A stretch of 64,000 bases of DNA, from assembly GCF_012844235.1 (NCBI RefSeq), contig NZ_JABAGR010000004.1, forward strand, positions 124,001 through 188,000, written 5' to 3'. The translations under genes were made by a program, and so were the position numbers. Numbering within the stretch: the first letter of the stretch is position 1; every line of letters begins with the position of its first letter. Source of the stretch: Parafannyhessea umbonata. Lineage in GTDB: Bacteria; Actinomycetota; Coriobacteriia; Coriobacteriales; Atopobiaceae. Of this stretch, positions 1 through 10,301 are shown in pieces. The notes under the pieces were generated by a model. It saw nothing but the letters and a program-made list of their open reading frames with translations. It was not told the DNA's origin and did not search any database.

Positions 1-15
1 GCGCTGCTGGCCGCG

Positions 16-1335
16 ATGGACCTGGACGACTCGTTTGTGCCCGTGCGCACGCTGGCCGAGGGCGACGGCGGCACGACGGAGCTCGTGGCGCGTCGCGTGG
101 CGCGGGCGGGCGAGCCCGCGCTGCTGGTGCGCAAGCGCATGCCGGCGCCGCTCGCGAACGAGCCCGCGTGGCGCGCACTGCAGGTGGCGGAGCTTGCGGC
201 GGCGGACGCGGAGGCGGGCGAGCCGGCGGCCAAGGCAGGCGACCACTCCATGGGGGATGGCCCGGCCAAGGGGGTCGGCCCGGCCAAGGACTCAGGCGTT
301 TCTCGCCTGCCGCGCGTGCGGGAGCTGTACCGCCTGCCGGACGCGCTCGTGGCGGTGTACGACTACGTCGAGGGGCCCACGCTGCGCGAGCTCGTGAGCG
401 GGCGGGGTCCGCTGGCGGCGGAGGCTGCGGTTGCGCTGGCGCGGCAGCTGTGCCAGGCGCTTGCGCCGCTGCATGCGGCGGGCGTGGTGCACCGGGACGT
501 CGCGCCCGGCAACGTGGTGGTGGCCGCGGACGGAGCGCACCTCATCGACCTGGGGATCGCGCGCATGCGCGTGGACGGGGCCTCGCACGACACCACGCGC
601 CTGGGCACGTGGGGGTTTGCGGCGCCGGAGCAGTACGGGTTTGCGCAGACGGACGCAAGGTCGGACGTGTTCTCGCTCGGCCGCGTGCTGGCGTACGCGC
701 TCACGGCGGCGGACCCGCAGGACGCGTCGTTCGACGCGGCGGCGCAGGAGTCGCCGCTTGTGCCGCCGGACCTGCGCGATGTTATCAGGAAGGCAACCTC
801 CTTCGAGCCTTCGGCCCGCTACCAGTCCGTGGGGGAGCTAGACCGTGCGCTTGCGGCCACTCAGGCGGGTCTGGTTTCGCCGCGGGGCGCGGTGGGCGAT
901 GCGCGCCCCGCACGCTTCTGGGGCGCGCGGTCCGTCGGGCACGTTCGCGCCCGGGACCTCTGGACGGCGTTTCGTGCCGCCGGGGCCGGGACGAGGGCGG
1001 CCTGCGTCCTTCTTGCCGCGTTCGCGGCGTTCAGTACCGTCTTGCTGGCGGTCTCGTGCTGGTACATGGTGTTTAGGCCGACGGACGAGTACGGGCCGTA
1101 CTCCGCGGCGCTGGGAGTTGGCCTGGCCGTGTGGGTTGCGTTTGCCTTTGGCTGGGAGCCCGTGTGCTGCATGCTTGGGCTGGGACGCTACGACCGCCCG
1201 GACGGGCGCGTGCGCGTGCGCGTGCTGCTGCGTCGGGAGGTCATGCACCTGCTGTGGCTTGCGGCGCTGTTTGCGCTGGATATCGCGGCTGTCGTCATCG
1301 CTGGGGCCAGCAACGGCGCTGTCGTTGGCGCGTAG
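16..1335 (+). CDS. Atypical Ser/Thr protein kinase with C-terminal membrane segments
   Basis: The N-terminal ~290 residues form a eukaryotic-type kinase fold. A candidate ATP-binding Lys lies near residue 40 (LLVRKRMP). The catalytic loop HRDVAPGN is at about 159-166, the metal-binding motif is DLG rather than DFG at about 178-180, and the activation segment ends in AAPEQYG. A 35-residue Ala/Gly-rich stretch occupies the region where the alphaC helix is expected, and no clear Gly-rich loop is visible. Three hydrophobic segments near 328-350, 364-384 and 411-433 suggest a membrane-anchored kinase with no PASTA sensor. The reading frame is open upstream to the window edge (15 bases), so the true start may lie outside. 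Substrates cannot be read from the sequence. Confidence 0.75.
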   Translation: MDLDDSFVPVRTLAEGDGGTTELVARRVARAGEPALLVRKRMPAPLANEPAWRALQVAELAAADAEAGEPAAKAGDHSMGDGPAKGVGPAKDSGVSRLPRVRELYRLPDALVAVYDYVEGPTLRELVSGRGPLAAEAAVALARQLCQALAPLHAAGVVHRDVAPGNVVVAADGAHLIDLGIARMRVDGASHDTTRLGTWGFAAPEQYGFAQTDARSDVFSLGRVLAYALTAADPQDASFDAAAQESPLVPPDLRDVIRKATSFEPSARYQSVGELDRALAATQAGLVSPRGAVGDARPARFWGARSVGHVRARDLWTAFRAAGAGTRAACVLLAAFAAFSTVLLAVSCWYMVFRPTDEYGPYSAALGVGLAVWVAFAFGWEPVCCMLGLGRYDRPDGRVRVRVLLRREVMHLLWLAALFALDIAAVVIAGASNGAVVGA

Positions 1336-1584
1336 TGCGTGGCCCCACGCTCCAAGAGGCCATCGGCGTCCCACGCGTCCGTTGGCCGGAAGATGCGACC
1401 GGCAACCTTGCGCGGCCCAATTTGCCCGACTCTGCTGCCAGCAGAGGACTTTGCACTTCCTGAAACCTAACATCGGTCGTGCGCGCAAACGCGCGTGCCT
1501 GACGTGCGCCGTGGCCCAGGCCATGGCGTGTCGCAGGCCGCAGCGCGGCGCAAACACGGACGGGTTCGGGACGAGGAGAAGAAC
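1336..1584. other. Intergenic spacer after the kinase gene
   Basis: No convincing gene is present in these 249 bases. A short perfect hairpin (CTCTGCT / AGCAGAG) lies at about 1430-1446 without a T-run. The region just before 1585 holds the lipoprotein ribosome binding site (GAGGAGAAGAAC). Confidence 0.4.
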
Positions 1585-2103
1585 ATGAGAATCAAAAGGA
1601 CAATCATTGGTGCTTGTGCGGCATCCGGCGCGCTCGTGCTCGCGCTTGCGGGGTGCGGATCGGGCGGCTCTGCCTCCAGCCCCAAGTCGTCGGACAGCTC
1701 CTCCTCTGCAAAGCAGGAGCAGACCACCAAGAAGGCCGATCCCAAGAAGGAGGCCTCCGTCAAGGTGACGATCGACGGCGCGCAGATGGCGACCGACTAC
1801 AATGGCAACCCCTGCGTCGTCGTCAACTACACCTTCACGAATGTGTCGAACAAGGAGGCGCAGTCATTCACGTCCTCCACGTACACGGAGGTCTACCAGA
1901 ACGGCGTCCAGTGCGACGCGGCCGCGACCGACGCGGCGGATGGTAACTCGCTGCTCACCAACGTCCAGGCGGGGCACTCCGTCCAGGTGCAGGAGGCTTA
2001 CAGCGTGAAGGACACGTCGGACATCGAGGTCAAGGTGTACGCGGTCGAGAACATGTTCGACGGCAAGACGCCCCTGGCAGAGCAGAAGATCAGTCTCTCG
2101 TAG
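1585..2103 (+). CDS. Lipoprotein with a DUF5067-like domain
   Basis: The protein has 172 residues. It begins with a basic, hydrophobic signal peptide ending in a lipobox (LALAGC, Cys near residue 24), so it should be lipidated and displayed outside the membrane. A Gly/Ser/Lys-rich linker follows (to about residue 55), then one beta-rich domain with the DUF5067 hallmark of an NYTFTNVSNKEA-type strand and a late HSVQVQEAY strand. This architecture is widespread in Coriobacteriia and Firmicutes, often near membrane sensors; the function is unknown. The ATG at 1585 is preceded by GAGGAGAAGAAC. It lies 249 bp after the kinase gene and 35 bp before a small membrane protein, so the last two may be co-transcribed. 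Confidence 0.8.
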   Translation: MRIKRTIIGACAASGALVLALAGCGSGGSASSPKSSDSSSSAKQEQTTKKADPKKEASVKVTIDGAQMATDYNGNPCVVVNYTFTNVSNKEAQSFTSSTYTEVYQNGVQCDAAATDAADGNSLLTNVQAGHSVQVQEAYSVKDTSDIEVKVYAVENMFDGKTPLAEQKISLS

Positions 2104-2138
2104 CAGGTACGCAGGAACGTGAAAGGCAGGCTTTACTC

Positions 2139-2495
2139 GTGAAACGCAGCAAACTCCTCTTGGTCGCGCTCGTTCTGGGCGTGGCATATGTGGTCTACAG
2201 CCTCTGGTACTGGTTTGGGGGCGGTGCGGCCGGGTCCGTGGGCGCGGACTCCGCGTCTCAGGCGGGTGCGGGCCTCGCGACCATGCTCGTGACTCCCCAT
2301 CTGGCCCTTACCGTCGTCGCAGTCGTGTTCAACGCACTGGCGTACTTCATGGGCAAGCGAGCCTTCGCGCTTGTGGCGGGCATCCTCTACGCGGTCGCCA
2401 TGGTGCTCTTCCTCGCGTACTTCTTCTTCGTGCTGGTGCAGATGATCCTGTGCTTCGTGGCGTACGCGAAGATGCCGAAAAAGGGCGATGCGTAG
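2139..2495 (+). CDS. Small integral membrane protein, unrecognised
   Basis: A 118-residue protein starting at GTG 2139, preceded by AAAGGCAGG. Three hydrophobic stretches (about 6-26, 45-68 and 76-106) are interrupted by a Gly/Ala/Ser-rich loop. A basic C-terminus (AKMPKKGDA) probably faces the cytoplasm. I do not recognise the family. Its closeness to the DUF5067 lipoprotein suggests a shared transcript and envelope location, but no activity can be assigned. Confidence 0.65.
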   Translation: MKRSKLLLVALVLGVAYVVYSLWYWFGGGAAGSVGADSASQAGAGLATMLVTPHLALTVVAVVFNALAYFMGKRAFALVAGILYAVAMVLFLAYFFFVLVQMILCFVAYAKMPKKGDA

Positions 2496-2541
2496 CCTGT
2501 CAACCTGGCGCTCGGATACACGCTCAAACAAATAGATAAGG

Positions 2542-2587
2542 CAGGCGAGAAGGACTGGCGGCCATGGTCGCTGGTCCTTCTCGCCTG
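2542..2587. terminator. Perfect 14-bp inverted repeat, bidirectional terminator candidate
   Basis: The arms CAGGCGAGAAGGAC (2542-2555) and GTCCTTCTCGCCTG (2574-2587) are exact reverse complements with an 18-base loop. The repeat sits between convergent genes. No strong T-run follows. Each arm carries the recurrent GCGAGAAGGAC oligomer described in the findings. Confidence 0.65.
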
Positions 2588-2685
2588 ATGTCGCTTCCGC
2601 CTTGCAGACGCCTTGCGCCGGGACGGCCGCCGCCTGGCCCGCCGGCCGCCGACTGGCCCGGCGGACTCGCGCGAAGAGTCCCGCG

Positions 2686-3255
2686 CTACCCCAGGATGCG
2701 GTGCTGGAACTCTCCGTCCGCATAGACCCCGTAGCTGTGCGAGCTGTCCTTGGGGATGCCCACGCTGCCCGGGTTGAAGCACCACGCGTTGGGGTTTGCC
2801 TCGCTCTGCTGGTTCACCTTCTTATGCGTGTGGCCATAGACGATCGCGGCGCCTGCCGGAAGCGTGGGCATGCGGTCCACGGAGTTGTGGATGCCGGGGC
2901 CCCACACGTGGCCGTGGGTAAGGAACAGCTCGCGTCCGGCGCCGGCCGCCTGCGGGTTTGGCGCAGTCGGGTCCCACAGCACGTCGTAGTCCGCCATGCA
3001 CGGGAAGTCGAGCACCATCTGGTCGACCTCCGCCTCGCAGTTGCCTCGCACGCAGATGACGCGGTCCGCGATGCCGTTCAGCATGGCGATGACCTCCTTC
3101 GGGGCGTAGTCCGCCGGGAGGTCGTTGCGCGGGCCGTGGTACAGGAGGTCGCCCAGCAGCACCACGCGGTCCGGCTGCTCGGCGTCGATGGCGTCCATGA
3201 GCCGCGCGCACCACCGGGCCGCGCCATGGATGTCGGACGCAATCAGGAGCTTCAT
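2686..3255 (-). CDS. YfcE-type metallophosphodiesterase
   Basis: A 189-residue calcineurin-like phosphoesterase of the YfcE/MJ0936 group, which hydrolyses phosphodiesters with Mn/Zn-type metals. All metal-binding blocks are visible in order: SDIHG near the N-terminus, GDLLYHGPRND, GNCE, HGHVWGPG and GHTHKK, followed by NPGSVGIPKD. Length matches the E. coli YfcE family (about 180-190). The start ATG at 3255 was chosen because it is preceded by GGAGAAG; upstream in-frame residues look non-coding. The gene converges on the 118-residue membrane protein and is divergent from dnaK. The physiological substrate is unknown. Confidence 0.88.
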   Translation of the reverse strand: MKLLIASDIHGAARWCARLMDAIDAEQPDRVVLLGDLLYHGPRNDLPADYAPKEVIAMLNGIADRVICVRGNCEAEVDQMVLDFPCMADYDVLWDPTAPNPQAAGAGRELFLTHGHVWGPGIHNSVDRMPTLPAGAAIVYGHTHKKVNQQSEANPNAWCFNPGSVGIPKDSSHSYGVYADGEFQHRILG

Positions 3256-3426
3256 GATCTTCTCCACTTCCGTGGCCTCCACAGGGGCGCCACATGAGGT
3301 CTTTGCCTGGTACCGATGGTCCCACTGGGTGGCACCCGTGGTCAAACAATGGCGTTTACCTGCACGGATGTCGCATGGCGAGAAACGCTGCCGCCATGGT
3401 CGAACCCTATAGCGCAAATTTCAAAA

Positions 3427-3451
3427 AATCTAATGTGTGAGGACTTAGATT
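3427..3451. promoter_or_regulatory. HspR/HAIR-like operator upstream of dnaK
   Basis: A 25-bp element with perfect 7-bp arms AATCTAA and TTAGATT separated by 11 bases. The same element occurs upstream of clpB (12929-12953) and hsp20 (18432-18456), always with right arm ACTTAGATT. Read as 9-base half-sites around a 7-base centre, it has the geometry of the HAIR element (7-N7-7) bound by HspR. hspR is the last gene of this operon. No direct binding evidence is available from sequence. Confidence 0.6.
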
Positions 3452-3558
3452 ATGTATAGAATCAAAACGCATGGGAACAATGAGGATTGTACAACGAGGA
3501 TAGAACGTCCCGAAGCCGGCGCGGCCGGTCCTTGGGAGACAGGGAAAGGAACTACACC

Positions 3559-5472
<1,914 letters not shown>

Positions 5473-5504
5473 GCTCGTCGCGTCGAGCGAACGATAGCTA
5501 CCTG

Positions 5505-5528
5505 AGGGGCGGTCTGAGGGCCGCCCCT
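5505..5528 (+). terminator. Intercistronic hairpin between dnaK and grpE
   Basis: Arms AGGGGCGG and CCGCCCCT are an exact 8-bp inverted repeat with an 8-base loop and no T-run. It may stabilise the dnaK portion of the mRNA or attenuate downstream genes, a common reason for DnaK excess over its co-chaperones. Confidence 0.5.
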
Positions 5529-5553
5529 TGGGGGATTCCCGAAGGAGGGTGAC

Positions 5554-6327
5554 GTGAAGGTGCCAGTCGAGGACGCGGAGGAGAAGAGCAAATCCACTGA
5601 GGCCCAGGCCGCGCCGGAAGCGAAGGCGACGGACGAGCTGGATCCCGAGGAGGAGGCGGCTCGCGTGGAGGCTGCGAAGCGTGCGGGCGAGGCCGCTGCC
5701 GCCGAGGACTTCAAGGCGGACGCAAGCAAGGTGCGCGCGGAGCGCGACGAGCTGCAGAAGCAGCTTGAGGAGGCCGCTGCCGACGTCGAGGCCGCGAAGA
5801 AGCAGGCCGCGGAAGCAAGCGAGCGCCTCGTGCGCCTGCAGGCGGACTGGGACAACTACCGTAGGCGTACGGCCCAGGAGCGCCTGGACGAGCGCGAGCG
5901 CGCGGCCGAGAAGCTCGTGGTGAACCTGCTGCCGGTCTTGGACGACATGGAGCGCGCGTCCGAGCATGCCGCGAAGAACGACGCGGACAACGAGAGCCTG
6001 ATGCAGTTTGTGGACGGCGTGAACGCGGTGCATGACAAGATGCTCTCCGTCCTGGCGAAGGAGGGCGTCGAGGTGATCGACCCCGTGGGCGAGCCGTTTG
6101 ACCCGCTGATTCACCAGGCGGTCGGTCGCGAGGAGAACAAGGACGCCTACGACGAGACCGTGGCCCAGGTGTACCAGAAGGGCTACTCCATGGGTGGCAA
6201 GGTCATCAGGAACGCAATGGTGACGGTTACCTTTGGCGGGCCGAAGCGCCCGACCCCCAAGCCGGAGGACGACTCCGAGGACGAGGGCGGCGCGAAGGAT
6301 GCCGGCAAGGCCGCCGACGCCGAGTAA
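5554..6327 (+). CDS. grpE: Nucleotide exchange factor GrpE
   Basis: A 257-residue protein that releases ADP from DnaK. Residues 1-70 are acidic and low-complexity, longer than in most GrpE proteins. A coiled coil follows (about 70-110), then the family core RLQADWDNYRRRT and the C-terminal beta-wing with GEPFDPLIHQAV, QKGYSMGGKVIRNAMVTV. The start is GTG 5554, eight bases after a strong AAGGAGGG. The acidic C-terminal tail is probably disordered. It is the second gene of the dnaK operon, 81 bp after dnaK. Confidence 0.96.
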   Translation: MKVPVEDAEEKSKSTEAQAAPEAKATDELDPEEEAARVEAAKRAGEAAAAEDFKADASKVRAERDELQKQLEEAAADVEAAKKQAAEASERLVRLQADWDNYRRRTAQERLDERERAAEKLVVNLLPVLDDMERASEHAAKNDADNESLMQFVDGVNAVHDKMLSVLAKEGVEVIDPVGEPFDPLIHQAVGREENKDAYDETVAQVYQKGYSMGGKVIRNAMVTVTFGGPKRPTPKPEDDSEDEGGAKDAGKAADAE

Positions 6328-6400
6328 CAAGGTAAGTTGACCAACGCGCCCGGGCCCAGCAGGTTCGGGCGCGGCTATTTGGAAGGAGGCGTTAGCTCGC

Positions 6401-7375
6401 ATGACGGACAAGAGGAACTACTACGACATCCTTGGCGTGAAGCGCGACGCCGACGCCGACGAGATCAGGAAGGCCTTCCGCAAGCTGGCCGTGAAGTACC
6501 ATCCGGACGCGGGCGGCGACGCTCAGAAGTTCAAGGAGATCAGCGAGGCGTACACGACGCTCTCCGATCCCCAGAAGCGCAAGGAGTACGACCAGCTGCT
6601 GATGTTCGGCGGCATCCCCGGCGCGGACTTTGGCGGATCGGGCGGACGCAACCGCACGTACACGTACACGACGGGCGCGAACGGTGCCGACTGGTCCGAG
6701 ATATTCGACAACATCAGGAGCGGCGACGGTGCGTTTGGCGGGTTCGACTTCTCGTCCATCTTCGGCGGGGCGGGAGGCCCCGGCGCGGCACGGTCGAACA
6801 GGACCGTCAAGGGCGGGGACCTCACCATGTCCATCGACATCTCTGCCGAGGAGGCGTTCTCCGGGGCGCAGCGCAAGGTGTCGTACACGATACCCTCCAC
6901 GGGCGAGCGCCAGTCGCTTACCGTGAAGGTGCCGGCCGGCGCCGTGGATGGGGGCAAGCTCCGCTACCGCGGCCGCGGCGAGTACGGCATGAACGGCGGC
7001 GCGCGCGGCGACCTTGTGGTGACCACAAACGTGGCCGAGCACCCGCTGTTCAAGCGCGACGGCGCGGACGTGCGCATGGAGGTGCCCATCAGCGTGTTCG
7101 AGGCGGCGCTGGGCGCCCAGGTGGACGTTCCCACGCCGGACGGGCACGAGGTCAGGCTGAAGGTGCCGGCGGGCACCCAGGATGGCAAGACGTTCCGGTT
7201 CAGGGACCTTGGCGCCCCGGACGTGAAGCACAAGGGAAGCCGTGGCGCGATGTACGTGACGGTGAAAGTCAAGGTGCCTACGCACCTCTCGCCCAAGGAG
7301 AGGGAGTCGCTGCAGGTCATGAGGGATAACGACAAGCGCGACTACCGAAAGGACGTGGAGCGCTATGGCGCATAG
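6401..7375 (+). CDS. DnaJ-family co-chaperone lacking the zinc-finger domain (CbpA-like)
   Basis: A 324-residue J-domain protein that stimulates DnaK ATPase. The J domain spans residues 1-70 with HPD at 34-36. A Gly/Phe-rich segment follows (about 72-130), then the two beta-barrel substrate-binding domains with dimerisation tail. No CxxCxGxG repeats are present, so this is the type II/CbpA form. That is unusual for the dnaJ of a dnaK operon, where the zinc-containing form is typical; a second DnaJ may be encoded elsewhere. ATG 6401 is preceded by GGAAGGAGG. The 3' end overlaps hspR by 11 bases, implying translational coupling. Confidence 0.93.
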   Translation: MTDKRNYYDILGVKRDADADEIRKAFRKLAVKYHPDAGGDAQKFKEISEAYTTLSDPQKRKEYDQLLMFGGIPGADFGGSGGRNRTYTYTTGANGADWSEIFDNIRSGDGAFGGFDFSSIFGGAGGPGAARSNRTVKGGDLTMSIDISAEEAFSGAQRKVSYTIPSTGERQSLTVKVPAGAVDGGKLRYRGRGEYGMNGGARGDLVVTTNVAEHPLFKRDGADVRMEVPISVFEAALGAQVDVPTPDGHEVRLKVPAGTQDGKTFRFRDLGAPDVKHKGSRGAMYVTVKVKVPTHLSPKERESLQVMRDNDKRDYRKDVERYGA

Positions 7376-7793
7376 GGACGAAGGCGACAAGAGCAAGCCG
7401 CTGTACATGATCAGCGTGGCCGCCGAGCTGACGGGCATGCACCCGCAGACCCTGCGCGTGTACGAGCAGAAGGGGCTGGTGACACCCGGGCGCTCGCGCG
7501 GCAACACGCGCCTGTACTCGCAGGGCGACATCGAGCGGCTGAACCTCATCAGCAAGCTGACGGACGAGGGCATCAACCTCGCCGGCGTGGTGAGGATCCT
7601 GGACATGCGCGAGCGCGCCATGGAGCGCGACAAGGAGATCGACCGGCTGCGCAGGCGCGTGCGCGAGCTTGAGGACGAGGTCCACGAGCTGCGCATGAGG
7701 GAGAAGATCACCGCCCTCGCCCGCTACGACGGCGCGGGACCGGAGCAGGTCATGCGCGGACTGCTCTCGAACGGCAAGGGCCGCGGCGTCTGA
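7365..7793 (+). CDS. hspR: MerR-family heat-shock repressor HspR
   Basis: A 142-residue repressor. The MerR-type winged helix occupies about residues 13-82 (YMISVAAELTGMHPQTLRVYE, then RGNTRLYSQGDIERL). A charged coiled coil follows (85-118) for dimerisation. In Streptomyces and mycobacteria HspR binds HAIR operators in front of dnaK and clpB using DnaK as co-repressor, and it is encoded last in the dnaK operon, exactly as here. The ATG overlaps the dnaJ stop. The 25-bp repeats before dnaK, clpB and hsp20 are the natural candidate targets and would give autoregulation. Confidence 0.93.
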   Translation: MAHRDEGDKSKPLYMISVAAELTGMHPQTLRVYEQKGLVTPGRSRGNTRLYSQGDIERLNLISKLTDEGINLAGVVRILDMRERAMERDKEIDRLRRRVRELEDEVHELRMREKITALARYDGAGPEQVMRGLLSNGKGRGV

Positions 7794-7825
7794 GGACGGC
7801 TTGCCGGCGCGTGGCAGGCCCTTCT

Positions 7826-7911
7826 CGCCCGCGCGGGCGTTTGTCGCTAGCTACAAAAATCGCGTTTGGCTTAGACGCCCCTTCCTCGTACCTTTATGCG
7901 GGGAAGGGGCG
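7826..7911 (+). other. Structured spacer between hspR and hisC
   Basis: Two potential RNA structures lie here. The palindrome CGCCCGCGCGGGCG (7826-7839) is followed by TTT and could weakly terminate the dnaK operon. Perfect 10-bp arms CGCCCCTTCC (7876-7885) and GGAAGGGGCG (7902-7911) flank a 16-base loop, about 70 bp before hisC, with no T-run. A copy of the recurrent CTTCTCG core lies at 7821-7827. Confidence 0.4.
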
Positions 7912-7983
7912 CCTTCGTGTGCGGTGGCCATGTGACGCGAGGCTTGCACGGGAGGCCCCAGGGCCCAGGGGAGGAAGATCCAC

Positions 7984-9057
7984 ATGAGCGAGTTTCTTGC
8001 AAGTCGCTTTGCGAACGCGTGCCCGTATCGTCCCGGAGAGCAGCCAAAGGACCGTGCGTACGTCAAGCTGAACGCGAACGAGACCAGCGTTGCCCCGAGT
8101 CCGCGCGTGCGCGAGGCGCTGTGCGACGAGGGGCTCTTCAAGGGGCTGGGCCGCTATGCTGACCCGTACTGCATGCCGCTGCGGCGCGCCGTGGCGCGGG
8201 TGTACGGCGTGGACGCGGAAGAGGTGTTCGTGGGCAACGGCTCGGACGAGGTCTTGGGCTTTGTGATGCAGACGTTCATGGGGCCGGGCTCTCGCGTGTG
8301 CTTTCCGGACGTGACATACGGCTTCTACCATGACTTTGCAGTTACCTTTGGGCTCGACTGGGAGTACGTGCCTGTGCGCGACGACTTTGGCGTCGACGTT
8401 GCGGCGCTGTGCGCGACGGACCGCCATGTGCTCTTGGCTAACCCCAACTCCCCAACGGGAATCGCGTTGGGTATCGACGAGGTCGAGAAGATCGTGGCCT
8501 CGCGGCCGGAGCGTCTTGTGGTGTTGGATGAGGCCTACGTGGACTACTGCGGCAAGAGCTGCGTGCCGCTGGTGCGCAGGCACCGCAACCTGATAGTGGT
8601 GCACACCATGAGCAAGTCCAGAAACTTGGCCGGCGCGCACATTGGCTACGCCATTGCTCAGGCGGACCTGGTGAAGGACCTGGAAGACATCAAGTTTGCA
8701 TTCAATCCGTTTAACCTGAGCGCACCGACCATGGCCGTGGGTATCGCGGCGCTTTCCGACCCGGAGTACTATCGCGCGACGGTTGCCAACACGGTGCGCA
8801 CGCGCGAGGCGATCCGTGCCGAGCTCGAGGCCATGGGCTTTGCGGTGCTGCCTTCGAGTACGAACTTCCTGCTGGCGTCGCACCCTAGCCTCGACGCGCG
8901 AACGTGGTGCGCAGAGCTGCGATCGGCCGGCGTGCTGACGCGCCACTACGATACCAAGAGGTTGCGGCCGTGGCTGCGCGTGACCGTGGGCACGCCGGAA
9001 GAGATGCGCGTCTTTTTGGACCAAACGCGGCAGATACTGGAGCGGGCGCGCGCCTAG
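7984..9057 (+). CDS. hisC: Histidinol-phosphate aminotransferase (HisC type)
   Basis: A 357-residue fold-type I PLP aminotransferase that would convert imidazole-acetol phosphate and glutamate to histidinol phosphate. Family features: YVKLNANET near the N-terminus, GNGSDEVLGF, LANPNSPTG, VVLDEAYVDYC and the PLP lysine in TMSKSRNLAG (Lys near 211). A C-terminal LRVTVGTPEEM block follows. The start ATG follows GGGGAGGA. No other his genes are in the window, so it may equally serve aromatic amino acid transamination, as some HisC homologues do. It converges on the PucR-type regulator with only 18 bp between stops. Confidence 0.85.
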   Translation: MSEFLASRFANACPYRPGEQPKDRAYVKLNANETSVAPSPRVREALCDEGLFKGLGRYADPYCMPLRRAVARVYGVDAEEVFVGNGSDEVLGFVMQTFMGPGSRVCFPDVTYGFYHDFAVTFGLDWEYVPVRDDFGVDVAALCATDRHVLLANPNSPTGIALGIDEVEKIVASRPERLVVLDEAYVDYCGKSCVPLVRRHRNLIVVHTMSKSRNLAGAHIGYAIAQADLVKDLEDIKFAFNPFNLSAPTMAVGIAALSDPEYYRATVANTVRTREAIRAELEAMGFAVLPSSTNFLLASHPSLDARTWCAELRSAGVLTRHYDTKRLRPWLRVTVGTPEEMRVFLDQTRQILERARA

Positions 9058-9075
9058 GGGCGCCGCCGCGGGCCA

Positions 9076-10260
9076 CTACTGCGCAAGGAGCTCCTGGCAG
9101 AGCGCGATCTTGCGCGCGATAGACAGCTGCTCCATCTGCGCGTGCGACTTGTAGCTGAGGCCGCATACGGAGGCGATCTTGCCCAGGCGGTAGCGGATGG
9201 TATTGGGGTGCTGGCCCAGTGCGCGTGCGGCGGCCTCCACGGACTCGTCGGCGTCGCAGTACGCCTCGAGCGTCTGCAGCAGGCTGGAGCCCGTCTCTGC
9301 GTCAAAGCTCCGCAGCGGCTCGAGCACGGAGTCTGCCCACGCGTTCACCTGCGCGTCACGAGCGCAGGGCAGAAGCGCCCTCAGCACGCCCAGGTCTGCG
9401 TAGTGCACGGTGCCGCCGCCGCGCCTGCGGGCAACGAGGGCCGACCTTCGCGCTTCGAGCACGGCATCGCCCATCTGCCCAAGGTCAAAGTGGACGCAGC
9501 TCACGCCAACCGGCGCCGTCACCTCGTGCTCAAGAACGTCCGCACGCAGGACGCTTACCAGCTCGTCCAGCTGCGCCCGACCGTTCACGACGTCGGAGTC
9601 CGCGCTCGCGACGTACAGCAGGCCGTCGTCGTAGGGCGCCAGCAGGCAGCGCAGGCCAAAGAGCCGGCTTTCGTGGTAGCGTGCGAGCGCCTGCGCAAGT
9701 CCGGCCTGCGAAGGAGGCTCCGCAACGTAGACGGCCACGTGCTCCTCGCCAAAGCTCGGGTTCAGGCGCAGCGCGTGGGTGCGCACGACCTCGCGGCTTG
9801 CAGGCTCGCGCGTCATCAGGTCCAGCTCGTTCTGTGCAAACGACGCGTCCGCGAGCTCGGCCACACGCCGGTCCACCTGGGCTATGACCGTGTCGAAGAA
9901 GAAGTCGTCGTGGGTCGTCAAGAACAGCGGGAAGTCGCGCGCGTTTGCATAGCGAAGCGTGGAGTCCGGTATGTCCAGGTGCAGCACGTTCTTGATCACG
10001 AGGCCGCTCGTACCGCGTCCGACCAGGTACTTCACGGCCTCGCCAATAAGCCACGGGTCGTCGCGCGCATACAGAAACGTCGAGAGCACAAGCTGGCCCG
10101 GCTCGAAGTTGACGCGCTGGTAGCGGGTCTTGAGCCCGGGCATGAGCTCGTAGTCGAGGATGCCCACCTGGCCAATCGCGCGCGAAAGCCCGCCGGCGCC
10201 CGCAAGGAGCCGCATGCTCTGGGCGTACGAGTTCATGAAGTCCGAGACGGTATAGATCAT
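9076..10260 (-). CDS. PucR-family transcriptional regulator
   Basis: A 394-residue regulator. The N-terminal ~130 residues match the PucR sensory domain (YTVSDFMNSYAQSMRLLAG, then VNFEPGQLVLSTFLYA and IPDSTLRYANARDFPLF). The last ~60 residues are the HTH_30/CdaR-type DNA-binding domain (ESVEAAARALGQHPNTIRYRLGKI). PucR-like regulators activate catabolic genes in response to small metabolites. ATG 10260 was preferred to more distal in-frame starts because AGGAG lies six bases upstream and the family begins at MIYTVSDF. It is divergent from the ornithine-cyclodeaminase-family gene and probably controls it. Confidence 0.85.
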   Translation of the reverse strand: MIYTVSDFMNSYAQSMRLLAGAGGLSRAIGQVGILDYELMPGLKTRYQRVNFEPGQLVLSTFLYARDDPWLIGEAVKYLVGRGTSGLVIKNVLHLDIPDSTLRYANARDFPLFLTTHDDFFFDTVIAQVDRRVAELADASFAQNELDLMTREPASREVVRTHALRLNPSFGEEHVAVYVAEPPSQAGLAQALARYHESRLFGLRCLLAPYDDGLLYVASADSDVVNGRAQLDELVSVLRADVLEHEVTAPVGVSCVHFDLGQMGDAVLEARRSALVARRRGGGTVHYADLGVLRALLPCARDAQVNAWADSVLEPLRSFDAETGSSLLQTLEAYCDADESVEAAARALGQHPNTIRYRLGKIASVCGLSYKSHAQMEQLSIARKIALCQELLAQ

Positions 10261-10301
10261 CATAGGCTCCTGTAGGTCCAAAAACACAATGCAAAGACTG
10301 T

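Noticed and set aside
3326-3338. T-box-like string (TGGGTGGCACCCG) upstream of dnaK
   Set aside because: It partly resembles the T-box antiterminator core, but no stem I, specifier loop or terminator is present and the downstream gene is dnaK. The string is itself a short palindrome.
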